From DAIOEK01 sp963828285 (GTDB taxonomy: Bacteria; Chloroflexota; Anaerolineae; Anaerolineales; Anaerolineaceae): a stretch of 64,000 nt of DNA. This document shows, one piece after another, positions 8,761 through 17,375 of this stretch. Numbering within the stretch: the stretch's first letter is position 1; every line of letters begins with the position of its first letter. The notes below the pieces were generated by a model that ran no database searches, had not been told where the DNA came from, and saw only the letters and a program-made list of their open reading frames with translations. Where the stretch lies: NCBI GenBank assembly GCA_963828285.1, contig CAWHEB010000002.1, positions 1 to 64,000 on the forward strand, written 5' to 3'. Both the position numbers and the translations under genes were made by a program.

Positions 8761-8922
8761 CACCTTCCCAACCACACCGACGATGATATTCCAGAGGCTT
8801 TTTAGATGAAATGCAATTGAATTCGAAAATCAATTCGGCTCACGCGTGTTCCAACGAGCTGCAATTCCCCGCTTTCGCGACGCGACAGCCCTAACCCCTA
8901 TGGGGATGGGGGTGCCGGCGGT

Positions 8923-9338
8923 CTACTTCCTCATCGGGATGTTCGACCCACAGAACATGCAGTCCGCGGAGTCACTGCTCGTCCAGCGCACCTCATGTCC
9001 GCGCACAGGCGCACCACATCTCGGGCAGGTGTTCGGCAGCCGGTCCGCAGAATGGATCGACTGAGCTGGTGGACGTTCGCGGCACCGGTATCCACAGGAG
9101 CGGAGAAAGGTACGGTTTTCTCCATCGCATCCGGTTTTTCCTGCTCCACCGATTGCGGGAAGACCAGCATGATCACCGCTTCCAAGAGCATGCTGAACGC
9201 GATCAGAAAGAGGATCCCCGGCCACCAGTTTCCGGAGATGAACAGATACGCCAGACCGATAAGCCAGACTGCCCCATGCAAATTCCGCCAGGGATAGGCA
9301 AGCTTTTTTTCTTTATTCTTCTCATGATCTTTGGACAT
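8923..9338 (-). CDS. Two-TM protein with C-terminal zinc ribbon (frame break)
   Basis: The ATG at 9338, preceded by GAGGTGCCGCGC, opens a protein with a lysine-rich N-terminus (SKDHEKNKEKK), two adjacent hydrophobic segments (HGAVWLIGLAYLFIS and WPGILFLIAFSMLLEAVIML) and a linker. The first frame loses sense after about 9060. In another frame the sequence resumes as NTCPRCGAPVRGHEVRW, then DCMFCGSNIPM, which is a four-cysteine zinc ribbon, and stops at 8923. Reconstructed length is about 138 residues. A single-base indel between about 9030 and 9070 is the simplest explanation. A small membrane-bound zinc-ribbon protein of unknown role; no named family recognised. Confidence 0.65.
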
Positions 9339-9521
9339 GCGCGGCACCTCATTGAATAGGTCTTAAATCATTATATGCATTCTTTGTCTTAGATGATATA
9401 CGGTAGGAGGATAAATCTGGTGCATGGAATCCCCCCAACCTACCAGTCGATGAAACTGACTGGCACGACGCCCTTTACAAAGGGGACATGCGAGGCAGAA
9501 ACCCAATCGGAATGGGTAATG

Positions 9522-10259
9522 TCAAGAAACTGGAGCGGAGAGCCAGATAAGAAATTCGGTATTGCCCTTGGGTCCCTTGAGCGGAGAGGTCATCGTCCCT
9601 TTCACCTTGTATCCCATCTCTTTGGAAATCCGTTCGATCTTCTCAACCACCTGTTTGTGGATGCGCGGATCAGTGATCACACCTTCCCCTTTGCTCACCT
9701 CTTTCACGCCCGCTTCGAACTGCGGCTTGATCAACGCCACAACCTCGCCTTCCTGCCCCTGGAACCAATCCTTCACCACCGGCAGCAGGATCTCGAGCGA
9801 GATGAAAGATGCATCGATGGTGATCAAGCGCACCGCTTCAGGCAGCAGTTCAACATGCCGGGCATTGGTCCGCTCCATCACCACCACCCGCGGGTCGTTG
9901 CGCATCTTCCAGTGCAGGATGCCGTAACCAACATCGATGGCATACACCTTCTCCGCGCCATGCTGCAGCAGGCAGTCGGTAAATCCGCCGGTGGAAGCAC
10001 CCACATCCGCGCAAACCCAACCGGTCGGGTCGATCCCCCAACCGCTGATGGCTGGCTCGAGTTTATCCCCGCCCCGCGAGACGAAGCGTGGTTCAGCTTC
10101 CAGGGTGATCTCATCCCCTTCGCGTACCTTCTCGGAGGATTTGAGCACCATCTGCCCGTTCACTCGCACCTTGCCTTCCATGACCAATCGCTGGGCAATC
10201 GAGCGGCTCTCGACCAACCCCAGCGCCAGCATACGAATATCCAATCTTTCGGTAACCAT
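9522..10259 (-). CDS. tlyA: TlyA family S4/FtsJ-like RNA methyltransferase
   Basis: A 245-residue protein with an N-terminal S4 RNA-binding domain (residues about 5-65: RLDIRMLALGLVESRSIAQR, then GKVRVNG) and a FtsJ-like S-adenosylmethionine-dependent methyltransferase domain (SRGGDKLEPAISGW, then CADVGASTGGFTDCLL as the SAM-binding loop, and YAIDVGYGILHWK). This is the TlyA architecture and length. Family members 2'-O-methylate C1409 of 16S rRNA and in some species C1920 of 23S rRNA; others were first described as haemolysins. In bacteria it often neighbours isoprenoid or NAD-kinase genes, and here it is divergent from an isoprenoid-related run. The start is supported by TTGAGGACAT upstream. 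Confidence 0.9.
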   Translation of the reverse strand: MVTERLDIRMLALGLVESRSIAQRLVMEGKVRVNGQMVLKSSEKVREGDEITLEAEPRFVSRGGDKLEPAISGWGIDPTGWVCADVGASTGGFTDCLLQHGAEKVYAIDVGYGILHWKMRNDPRVVVMERTNARHVELLPEAVRLITIDASFISLEILLPVVKDWFQGQEGEVVALIKPQFEAGVKEVSKGEGVITDPRIHKQVVEKIERISKEMGYKVKGTMTSPLKGPKGNTEFLIWLSAPVS

Positions 10260-10319
10260 ATGTCCTCAATCCCAGGCCGCCAGCCTGTTCATCGCGTGTA
10301 AGCTTTTGTATAGCTATAT

Positions 10320-10325
10320 TATAAT
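10320..10325 (+). promoter_or_regulatory. Candidate -10 box of the isoprenoid run
   Basis: A perfect TATAAT lies 28 bases before the ATG at 10354. No good -35 hexamer stands at the usual spacing, so the promoter is tentative. Confidence 0.4.
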
Positions 10326-10353
10326 GAAGTCATCCTACGGATACGGATCATCC

Positions 10354-11240
10354 ATGAAAAAGAAACCCAATCTTCTGCTCACGTTGATCAAAGCCATGCG
10401 CATACGGCATTGGACGAAGAACGCGGCTATTTTCGCTGCCCTCATCTTTGACCGACAGTTGCTCAATCTGTTCGGGCTACAAAGGACCATTGCCGGTTTC
10501 TTCATCTTCTGCCTGATCTCGAGCGTGGTCTACATCTTCAATGATATCGCGGATGTCGAATCCGATCGGAAACACCCGGTCAAGAAGCACCGTCCCATCG
10601 CTTCGGGGGATTTGCCGGTCGGGATTGCCATCGGGTTTGCTCTGGTCCTTGTCATCGTCATTTTCCCATTCGCCTACATGCTTTCCCCATCATTCGCCGG
10701 GATCGTCGCGTCTATTTTGTGCTCAATCTGGCATACTCGAAATGGCTGAAGCACGTGCCCCTGCTGGATGTGATGATCATCGCCAGCGGATTTGTCCTGC
10801 GCATCGCCAGTGGTGTGGCGTTGATCAACGTTGAACGGTTCTCTCCCTGGTTGTACGTGGTCACCACCCTGTTGGCACTGTACCTGGGATTTGGCAAACG
10901 GCGTGCCGAACTGAACTTGCTGGCCAGCGGAGCGGGCGAGCACCGCAAAGTGTTGGAAGGCTACTCCCTGCCGCTGCTGGACCAACTGATCACCATCGTC
11001 TCCGCGACAACCATCGTCGCATACAGCCTGTACACCTTCTCGGCGCCAAACCTGCCGGCAAACCATACCATGATGTTGACTATCCCCTTTGCGCTGTACG
11101 GCATCTTCCGCTACCTGTATCTGATCCAGGTGAAGAATTACGGCGGCGCCCCTGAAGAGATGCTGCTCACCGATCGTCCGCTGCAGATTGCCATCGCGCT
11201 GTGGGGAATTTCGATCCTGCTTATCTTTTATATCTTCTAA
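10354..11240 (+). CDS. Decaprenyl-phosphate phosphoribosyltransferase-like UbiA protein (frame break)
   Basis: A UbiA-superfamily membrane prenyltransferase. The N-terminus MRIRHWTKNAAIFAALIF, the Asp motif NDIADVESDRKHPVKKHRP and the C-terminal GGAPEEMLLTDRPLQ match the decaprenyl-phosphate phosphoribosyltransferase group, which makes polyprenyl-phosphoryl ribose for cell-envelope arabinose donors. About eight membrane helices. The frame from 10354 is interrupted near 10711, where one base is missing: GIVAS is followed in the next frame by YFVLNLAYSKWLKHVPLLD. Joined length is about 295 residues, normal for the family. It ends 2 bases before the mevalonate kinase start, so the two are co-transcribed. 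Chlorophyll or heme prenyltransferase roles are less likely because of the RPxxW-like start and the PEE-L-DR ending. Confidence 0.8.
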
Positions 11241-11242
11241 GA

Positions 11243-12186
11243 ATGCCCGCAAAATCTGCTTCCGCACCCGGTAAGATCATCCTTTATGGCGAACACGCTG
11301 TAGTTTACGGGAAACATGCCATCGCCATCCCCGTCTCACAGGTGCGCGCCAGAGCAGTCATCACTCCGCTCATCCCCGGCAAGGCTGGGGATATTCGCAT
11401 CCTCTCTCCCGGAATAAACCTGGATGCCTGGTATAAAGATCTGCCGGAAGCACATCCGCTTCACAAAGCTGTCGAAGTGACGTTGGAACATCTCGGCTTC
11501 AAGCAGAGTCTGCCGTTAACCATTCAGATTAATTCGACCATCCCCATCAGCGGCGGATTGGGTTCCGGCGCTGCTGTCAGTGTCGCAATTATCCGTGGTT
11601 TGTCAGACTTCCTGGGCAAGGAATTACCCGCCAGTGAAGTCTCCGAGCTGGCATTCGAAGTGGAAAAGATCCACCACCATACACCGTCCGGCATCGACAA
11701 TACCGTCATCGCCTATGAAAAGCCAGTCTTATTCCATCATGGCGATCCCATTCAGACCTTCCAACCTGGCGGATCATTCACCTATTTGATCGCCTCAACC
11801 GGCATCCGTGCTTCGACCGCCGAGGTGGTCAATGGTGTTCACATTCGTAGAGATGCGGATCCGCAGAAGTTTGATCCCATTTTCGATCAGATCGATGCAC
11901 TGGTACAGCAAGCCTACAAAGGACTACTGGCAGGGGATTTGGAAACTTGCGGCCGCTGGATGACCGAAAATCATCATCTCTTGCAAGGAGATTGGCGTCT
12001 CCTCACCGATCCTCGATAAACTGGTGGATGCCGCCACCCGTGCAGGAGCATACGGAGCGAAATTATCCGGTGCGGGCGTTGGCGGAAATGTGATTGCGCT
12101 CGTCCCACCCGGGATAGATCGAGCCGGTCAGCGCTGCCTTGAAGGAAGCTGGCGCAATCGAGATCATTCAAACTGTACTGGAGTGA
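11243..12186 (+). CDS. mvk: Mevalonate kinase (two frame breaks)
   Basis: A GHMP kinase. SASAPGKIILYGEHAVVYG is the mevalonate-kinase N-terminus, PISGGLGSGAAVSVA is the GHMP ATP loop and HHTPSGIDNTV is the family's conserved Ser/Asp segment. The first frame runs to 12019 but loses sense after about 11987; with one extra base removed it continues EIGVSSPILDKLVDAATRAG and KLSGAGVGGNVIAL. A second extra base near 12125 hides the last stretch (SAALKEAGAIEIIQTVLE), which stops at 12186, three bases before isopentenyl phosphate kinase. Reconstructed length is about 314 residues, normal. The enzyme phosphorylates mevalonate at the 5-hydroxyl. The indels look like sequence errors because both missing parts are well conserved. 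Confidence 0.88.
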
Positions 12187-12188
12187 CC

Positions 12189-12986
12189 ATGCTGCAATTC
12201 CTAAAACTTGGCGGTTCACTGATCACGGATAAAGATACGGCCCATACTCCGCGGATCGACGTGATCGACCGCATCGCCGGGGAGATCAAAAAGTATCTGG
12301 TTGAACATCCGCAGGACTCTTTGCTCTTGGGGCATGGTTCGGGTTCTTTCGGACATGTCCCTGCAGCCAAATACGGCACCCGTGAGGGTGTGGATTCCGC
12401 GGATGGATGGTCCGGATTCCATGAGGTCTGGCAGGAAGCCAGGGAACTGAATAATATCTTCACCAGCCGGCTGATCCTGGCGGGATTGCAGGCAGTCAGT
12501 TTTTCACCGGCAGCATCGGTCACACCCAGCAGCCAGCGCATCATCTCCTGGAATATCGAGCCCATCCGCTCCGCATTAGGGCATCATCTGGTTCCGGTCA
12601 TCTACGGGGATGTAGTTTTCGATATCGCTCTGGGCGGGACCATCCTGTCCACCGAAGACTTATTCCACTATCTAGCTGGCAAATTAAATCCATTGCGGAT
12701 CCTGATCGCCGGCATCGAAGAGGGCGTCTGGTCGGATTACCCCACCAACCAGCGCATCATTCCCATCATTACTCCCGATGATTTTTTAGATATCGAAGCA
12801 GCACTGGGAGGCTCTCAATCCAGCGATGTCACCGGAGGCATGCTGACCAAAGTACAAAGCATGCTGCATCTGGTAAAGAAAAACCCTGAGATCACTATTG
12901 AAATCTTCTCCGGTTTACCCGTAAACTCAATCTATGATAGTCTGTGCGGGCAGAAAACCGGCACCATTATCAAGAATTCACAATAG
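12189..12986 (+). CDS. ipk: Isopentenyl phosphate kinase
   Basis: A 265-residue amino-acid-kinase-fold protein. KLGGSLITDKD is the N-terminal phosphate loop, LLLGHGSGSFGHVPA carries the His that positions isopentenyl phosphate, and STEDLFHYLA and SSDVTGGMLTKV are the other family blocks. It phosphorylates isopentenyl phosphate to isopentenyl diphosphate with ATP. Together with mevalonate kinase this implies an alternative mevalonate route in which mevalonate 5-phosphate is decarboxylated before the second phosphorylation; such a route is known from Chloroflexota (Roseiflexus) and archaea. The decarboxylase is not in this window. The ATG at 12189 lies two bases after the reconstructed mevalonate kinase stop; no frame breaks are seen. 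Glutamate 5-kinase and UMP kinase are unlikely given GHGSGSFGH. Confidence 0.92.
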   Translation: MLQFLKLGGSLITDKDTAHTPRIDVIDRIAGEIKKYLVEHPQDSLLLGHGSGSFGHVPAAKYGTREGVDSADGWSGFHEVWQEARELNNIFTSRLILAGLQAVSFSPAASVTPSSQRIISWNIEPIRSALGHHLVPVIYGDVVFDIALGGTILSTEDLFHYLAGKLNPLRILIAGIEEGVWSDYPTNQRIIPIITPDDFLDIEAALGGSQSSDVTGGMLTKVQSMLHLVKKNPEITIEIFSGLPVNSIYDSLCGQKTGTIIKNSQ

Positions 12987-12994
12987 GAGCGGTC

Positions 12995-14146
12995 ATGGCA
13001 ATTTCACGCTTTGAGATGGAAGAAAATGAGTTGAGATCCCTGAAACCATACGCGACCTTCAGTCAGCAGACCAAAGGCCGAAAGTACCAGGATGATGAAC
13101 CGGATTACCGCACCGCGTTTCAGCGCGACCGTGACCGGATCATCCACACCACAGCCTTCCGCAGGTTGGAATACAAGACCCAGGTGTTCATCAATTACGA
13201 AGGGGATTATTACCGCACCCGATTGACCCACACCCTGGAAGTGACCCAGATCGGCAGAACCATTGCCCGCGCGCTGGGAGCGAATGAGGACCTGGTCGAA
13301 GCGATCTGCCTGGCACACGATCTCGGACATCCCCCGTTTGGACATTCCGGCGAGGCTACCCTTGCAAAATTGATGAAAGACTACGGTGGATTCGACCACA
13401 ATAAGCATTCCTTCCGCATCGTGACCGAATTGGAGACCCGATATCCTGATTTTCCGGGACTTAACCTGAGCTGGGAAGTTCTAGAAGGGATAGTCAAACA
13501 CGAGACCGAGTACGATGTGTCTGACGCATCCGCTTATAACCCCGAACTGCGCGGATCGCTGGAAGCGCAGATCACCAATGTCGCCGACGAGATGGCATAC
13601 ACTGCTCACGATCTGGATGATGGACTGCGCAGCGGCATGATCACCACCGGGATGCTGGCCGGTATGCCGATGTGGGAAGTGCTTTTGGAAAGCGTTAAAT
13701 GGAAGGGCGGTGTGTTGGACGATTTGATGCGCCACCGCATCATCCGCAGATTGATCGGCATGGCAGTGACGGATATTGTGAACACCACCAGTGAAAATCT
13801 GCGCATCAGCGGAGTGAAATCCATGCTTGAATTGCAACAGTTGGATCACAACCTGGTTGGTTTCAGCGAAGATACTCACCGTAGAATCCGTGAATTGAAG
13901 GATTTCCTGTATAAAAATCTATACCGGCACTATCGGGTCATGCGGATGCAGGTGAAAGCAGAACGGATTCTGGCGGAGTTGTTCCAAGCTTATGTCAGCC
14001 ATCCAACCATGCTCCCCACCCATATTCAAGCGTGGATTTCTGAGCGAAAATTGGAACGGGCAATCTGTGACTATATCGCCGGGATGACCGACCGGTATGC
14101 CATCGATGAACACCAGAAACTGTTCGATCCGGCTGTATTGCCTTAA
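12995..14146 (+). CDS. dgt: Deoxyguanosinetriphosphate triphosphohydrolase-like HD protein
   Basis: A 383-residue HD-superfamily dNTP triphosphohydrolase. FQRDRDRIIHTTAFRRLEYK and TRLTHTLEVTQIGR give the first metal His, AICLAHDLGHPPFGHSGE gives the HD pair, and DEMAYTAHDLDDG gives the distal Asp. The length matches the short 'dGTPase-like, type 2' group, which removes triphosphate from dNTPs and so helps to control nucleotide pools. The ATG at 12995 was chosen because TAGGAGC stands 6-12 bases before it; the open frame further upstream overlaps the kinase gene. It is eight bases behind isopentenyl phosphate kinase and so belongs to the same transcript, though the functional link is not obvious. 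Confidence 0.9.
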   Translation: MAISRFEMEENELRSLKPYATFSQQTKGRKYQDDEPDYRTAFQRDRDRIIHTTAFRRLEYKTQVFINYEGDYYRTRLTHTLEVTQIGRTIARALGANEDLVEAICLAHDLGHPPFGHSGEATLAKLMKDYGGFDHNKHSFRIVTELETRYPDFPGLNLSWEVLEGIVKHETEYDVSDASAYNPELRGSLEAQITNVADEMAYTAHDLDDGLRSGMITTGMLAGMPMWEVLLESVKWKGGVLDDLMRHRIIRRLIGMAVTDIVNTTSENLRISGVKSMLELQQLDHNLVGFSEDTHRRIRELKDFLYKNLYRHYRVMRMQVKAERILAELFQAYVSHPTMLPTHIQAWISERKLERAICDYIAGMTDRYAIDEHQKLFDPAVLP

Positions 14147-14283
14147 TTGTGTATCAATAGCGGATTCTTTTCGGTCTATATGGTATGATTAGCCTTCCTG
14201 AAGAGATGTTTCAGGATGGTTGATCAACAATTATCTGTAATTTCTTCAAACTATTTTCGCCAAACCACGTGGAGAATTTGACC

Positions 14284-14752
14284 ATGAGTGATGTTTCTTA
14301 TCTTACTGCTGAAGGTTACGATAAACTTCAAAATGAATTAGCTGAGTTAAAAGGTCCCAAACGGGATGCCCTTGCATTAAGATTGCGCTTTGCCATTCAA
14401 CAAGGCGACCTCTCTGAAAACGCGGATTATATCCAGGCGAAGGAAGAACAGGGATTTCTTGAAGGACGCATTCTGGAACTTGAAAACGTTCTGAGAAACG
14501 TCTCCATTATCCACAAGAATCAGGTCAGCACCGATATCGTCGGCATCGGTTCTACGATCACAGTGCAGGAAGATGAATTTGAAGCGGAAACGTGGTTCCT
14601 GGTGGGTCCCAATGAAGCGGATCCACGCAAGGGGATGATCTCGCATGAAGTCACCCATCGGCAAGTGCCTGATCGGGCACAAGGTAGGTGACACTGTCAC
14701 CGCGGATATCCCTTCCGGGAAAATCCATCTCAAGATCCTGAAGATCGGGTAA
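14284..14752 (+). CDS. greA: Transcription elongation factor GreA (frame break)
   Basis: SYLTAEGYDKLQNELAELKG and the LSENADYIQAKEEQGFLEGR segment form the N-terminal coiled coil of GreA, with acidic residues at the tip; the C-terminal FKBP-like domain follows. The first frame reads correctly to about 14650 (GMISHE) and then derails; with one base removed it continues SPIGKCLIGHKVGDTVTADI to KILKIG and a stop at 14752. Joined length is about 155 residues, normal for GreA. The factor stimulates transcript cleavage in backtracked RNA polymerase. GTGGAG lies 8-13 bases before the ATG. Such a gene is rarely dispensable, which is the best single argument that the frame breaks in this window are sequence errors. 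A strong terminator follows. Confidence 0.92.
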
Positions 14753-14772
14753 GTATTTCAGTATTCAAATAC

Positions 14773-14812
14773 AAACCGGTGGAAATTTTCTCCACCGGTT
14801 TATTTATTATTG
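14773..14812. terminator. Intrinsic terminator between greA and a lipoprotein gene
   Basis: AAACCGGTGGA pairs with TCCACCGGTTT around a 7-base loop and is followed by TTATTTATTATT. The two genes converge here, and A-rich sequence on the other side allows it to act both ways. Confidence 0.85.
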
Positions 14813-15494
14813 CTGTTTTTCTATGATCTGTGCCAGGGTGAGCAGCGCTGCCTTATGGTCCTCCGGAGCACCGATGTTACCTCCCAGGGATACAGCAAAC
14901 ACATGCTCCTCGGTCAGAACGGTATATTGGCCGGCATGTTCGGAGGTACTCCAGTAAGCTTTCACACCCACTCCCAATTCTTGATTCACCGCCGTGTCGG
15001 GTTCCTCGCCTTTGAAGGCATCCACTTGCGCATTGAGCATATCCAGACCAAACGATGGAATTTTCCACCTCAACAGAGGAAATGACGACCGCCTGCCCTG
15101 ATCCAACAAAGGTGCAAAAGTTGAGTGTTCCACCAGATATATCATCCGGTTCAGATCCAGGAGTAATAGAAGTCACGGTCTGACCGAGAACATTCTCGAC
15201 ATCGAATACAGTAGCCAGGGAACACACATCAACAACGGTATCGGTCGCCGTCGGTTCCAGGTTGGGATCCTCAGTGGGGAGATCCGCAGGGGGGGTGGTT
15301 TGCTCATCAGGTGGAAGAGGACCCGGCTCAACAGGTTCCATGGTGGGTGTTGGTGTCGTCGTTGGAGAAGGTAAAGAAGTGCTAGTACTTAATCCCGTGC
15401 AAGCCGCCAGAGTGATCACCGCAATGCATATCACCAGTGCCAGCCAAAACCGGCTCATTTTAATAAAGATCTCTTTCATTTTTGCGAACATCAT
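14807..15494 (-). CDS. Lipoprotein with a DUF3558-like domain (frame break)
   Basis: The N-terminus (from MKEIFIKMSRFWLALV) ends in a lipobox TLAAC, so the mature protein should be lipid-anchored outside the cell. A linker of Ser, Thr, Pro and Glu follows (residues about 33-80). The folded part starts VVDVCSLATVFDVENVLGQ and has a second Cys in TLNFCTFVG, a pattern like DUF3558-type lipoproteins. After about 15045 the frame is lost; another frame continues LDMLNAQVDAFKGEEPDTAV and EEHVFAVSLGGNI and stops at 14807. Joined length is about 228 residues. A single-base indel is likely. The function is unknown. AAGGGAAT upstream supports the start near 15494; a later start at 15479 is possible. Confidence 0.7.
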
Positions 15495-15646
15495 TATTCC
15501 CTTGTTACATCAATAACCAATAATGCAATTGATGATTCTATTCATTTTTGATCTTATACATCCATTATATGGTGCATCAACCGACATGATACGCTTGTAC
15601 AAGGTCAGAAATATTCAAAAATAATTTTTATCTATATGGAGGAAAT

Positions 15647-16076
15647 ATGGATTTCAGTTCAATTAATTGGTTGGCGGTAGTAGTCTGTGTCGTCGTCAGT
15701 ATGATCAGCGGATCGTTATGGTACAACCCGAAAACGTTCTTTCCGGTCTGGTGGAAGGGTATTCACGGTGAGAACGCAGGTGAACCCGGGATGAAAGGCA
15801 ATATGGGGATGACCTGGACGTTGACGGTCTTATCTTCGCTGGTGCAGGCGATCTTCATGGCTTTATTCGTCAACGCGATCGGCAAACTCAGCGGCGGAGC
15901 GACACTCGTCTCTGGCGCGACCACCGGTCTCCTGCTTTGGCTCGGATTCGTCGATGCCGACTTATCTGGTGAACAAGTTGTTCGCCGGGCACAGTCTGAA
16001 GATCTGGGCTATAGAGATCGGCAATCATTTGGTCAATTTTGTGATCTTTGGAGCGATCCTTGGCGCGTGGAAGTAG
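15647..16076 (+). CDS. DUF1761 family membrane protein (frame break)
   Basis: INWLAVVVCVVVSMISGSLW is followed by YNPKTFFPVWWKG, the typical DUF1761 opening, then further hydrophobic segments (TWTLTVLSSLVQAIFMALFV, TTGLLLWLGFV). One extra base near 15953 shifts the frame; the right continuation is MPTYLVNKLFAGHSLKIW and ends ILGAWK at 16076. Reconstructed length is about 143 residues with four membrane helices, normal for the family. Its function is unknown. Without correction the reading would run on to 16225 with unlike-protein sequence. TGGAGGAAAT directly precedes the ATG, so translation start is clear. It is monocistronic between two hairpins. Confidence 0.82.
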
Positions 16077-16191
16077 AATCACCAGGAGAATTCGACCTCT
16101 CCCTACCCTCTGCACAGCATGCTTCGCGATCCTCGCCAGGAGAGGGTTTATCGACTTTTCTGCTATTTAACCTATATATATTTGGCATAAT

Positions 16192-16223
16192 AAAAACCGG
16201 CGGAGATTTCTCTTCGCCGGTTT
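16192..16223. terminator. Bidirectional terminator hairpin
   Basis: AAAACCGGCGGAGA and TCTTCGCCGGTTT pair around a short T-rich loop, flanked by an A run on the left and TTT on the right, between converging genes. Confidence 0.7.
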
Positions 16224-16240
16224 GACCTGTAAACCCTTGA

Positions 16241-17299
16241 TCACTTTTTGGGCCAGACTGCCAGTTCAAGCGTAAGGCGTTCAAAGTAGCTGTTGGCGGG
16301 TAGTGCGCCTTGTCCATAATTCATATCCACGATGCGGGCTTCCAACTGCAGGGTGGCTGTTTCGAGCAAAATGCGCTTACCGGGTTCCGCCAGGATGGGT
16401 TCACCCTTGGATTGCAGCTTGGACTGCATGGCGGGATCTTTGAACACATGCTCACTCATCAGTACTTTAGTGACCGTCTGAATATCATTCTTGTCGAACA
16501 GCCAGACCTCGAACGCGGCTGCTTTCTTGGGTTCCCCGACGCCAATGGTCTCGGTAATGCCGACACCACACTCACCCAGGAACTCGCCAACCGGATTGTC
16601 GATGCTGTAAGAGTCATCGTATGTATCTTCACCCAGCATATAGGTGGTCATGAATTGAGAGACAGGGGCTTCAGATGCCGGGCGGAAATACTCCGCACCT
16701 TTATCCGCCTTTGATTCCATGTAGGTCAAAGCATCGGTTGTAGCTTCTGCTTGACGGGTTCTTCCGGGGAGTTTGCCACCTTTTTTCAAGAATATATAAA
16801 CAACAGCAACTCCCAACACAATGGTGAGCAGACAGAATACGGATAATGCCACCGGCAGGAGTGTGTTCTTGGGCTTTGGAAGTGTTGTTGTGGTTCCCCC
16901 GGTTGTGGTTTCTGTTCCGCTGTCACCGGATGCTGGAGCTTCGTCTGCTCCGCTAGGTACAGTACTGGCGTTCACTGCATCGCCAAACCCGGTCAGAGCC
17001 TGAAGTTTGAGATCCCCGGGGCTGGCTGATACGGCGGTCATTGCTTTGACAGCATCGGATCCTAGGGAATTCCATCGTTTCAAAGCCAGGGCAGAATCAC
17101 CGTTCTCGCCGTAGGAATCGATCGCCATGCGCAAGTAATCCTGCTGAAGATCTTCCCGCAGGAATTCGGGTGTCGCATCAGTCCACTGAACAGGGAATAA
17201 TCCCCAACCCAATAAGATCCAACCCAGTAATACACCCACTGCAAATGCCAGGACGGGTATTGCCCAGGGTTTACGTAAATATTCTTTGATCGTGTCCAT
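16241..17299 (-). CDS. Hypothetical two-TM protein downstream of topA
   Basis: A 352-residue protein not assigned to a family. The first hydrophobic segment is near residues 12-34 (WAIPVLAFAVGVLLGWILLG), a second near 150-172 (LLPVALSVFCLLTIVLGVAV). Between them is a helical region ending in a Thr/Gly-rich linker (TETTTGGTTTTLP). The C-terminal half, about 200 residues, looks folded and soluble and contains FEVWLFDKNDIQTVTKVL and LEPGK-like strands. The start is supported by GAGCAGGAGCAGCAGTT before the ATG. It is transcribed in line with topA, 76 bases behind it. The topology suggests a membrane-anchored cytoplasmic domain; no function is proposed. Confidence 0.7.
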   Translation of the reverse strand: MDTIKEYLRKPWAIPVLAFAVGVLLGWILLGWGLFPVQWTDATPEFLREDLQQDYLRMAIDSYGENGDSALALKRWNSLGSDAVKAMTAVSASPGDLKLQALTGFGDAVNASTVPSGADEAPASGDSGTETTTGGTTTTLPKPKNTLLPVALSVFCLLTIVLGVAVVYIFLKKGGKLPGRTRQAEATTDALTYMESKADKGAEYFRPASEAPVSQFMTTYMLGEDTYDDSYSIDNPVGEFLGECGVGITETIGVGEPKKAAAFEVWLFDKNDIQTVTKVLMSEHVFKDPAMQSKLQSKGEPILAEPGKRILLETATLQLEARIVDMNYGQGALPANSYFERLTLELAVWPKK

Positions 17300-17375
17300 A
17301 ACTGCTGCTCCTGCTCGTGTGGATAGTTCAATTCAATGATGATACGTGATCATCCACACCGAAATGTTGCAACCT

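Larger units (their letters stand above)
8179..8922. other. Intergenic region with repeat copy 4 and a G-rich tandem
   Basis: 744 bases without a supported gene. It contains hairpin repeat copy 4 at 8210-8394 and a two-unit G-rich tandem hairpin at 8682-8760. The frames at 8193-8516 and 8475-8744 overlap these repeats and show no protein character. Confidence 0.6.

Noticed and set aside
9393..10301. 302-codon open frame on the plus strand
   Set aside because: It lies opposite tlyA, is rich in His and Pro as antisense frames of GC-rich genes are, and has no family character.
10674..11267. 197-codon open frame on the minus strand
   Set aside because: Antisense to the prenyltransferase gene, Gln/Asp-rich low-complexity sequence, no ribosome binding site.
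13481..13879. 132-codon minus-strand frame
   Set aside because: Antisense to the HD hydrolase, which has all catalytic residues in the other strand.
15262..15516. 84-codon Gly/Val-rich plus-strand frame
   Set aside because: Mirror image of the Thr/Pro linker of the minus-strand lipoprotein.
16076..16225. Extension of the DUF1761 reading to 16225
   Set aside because: It results from the frame break near 15953; the true C-terminus ends at 16076.
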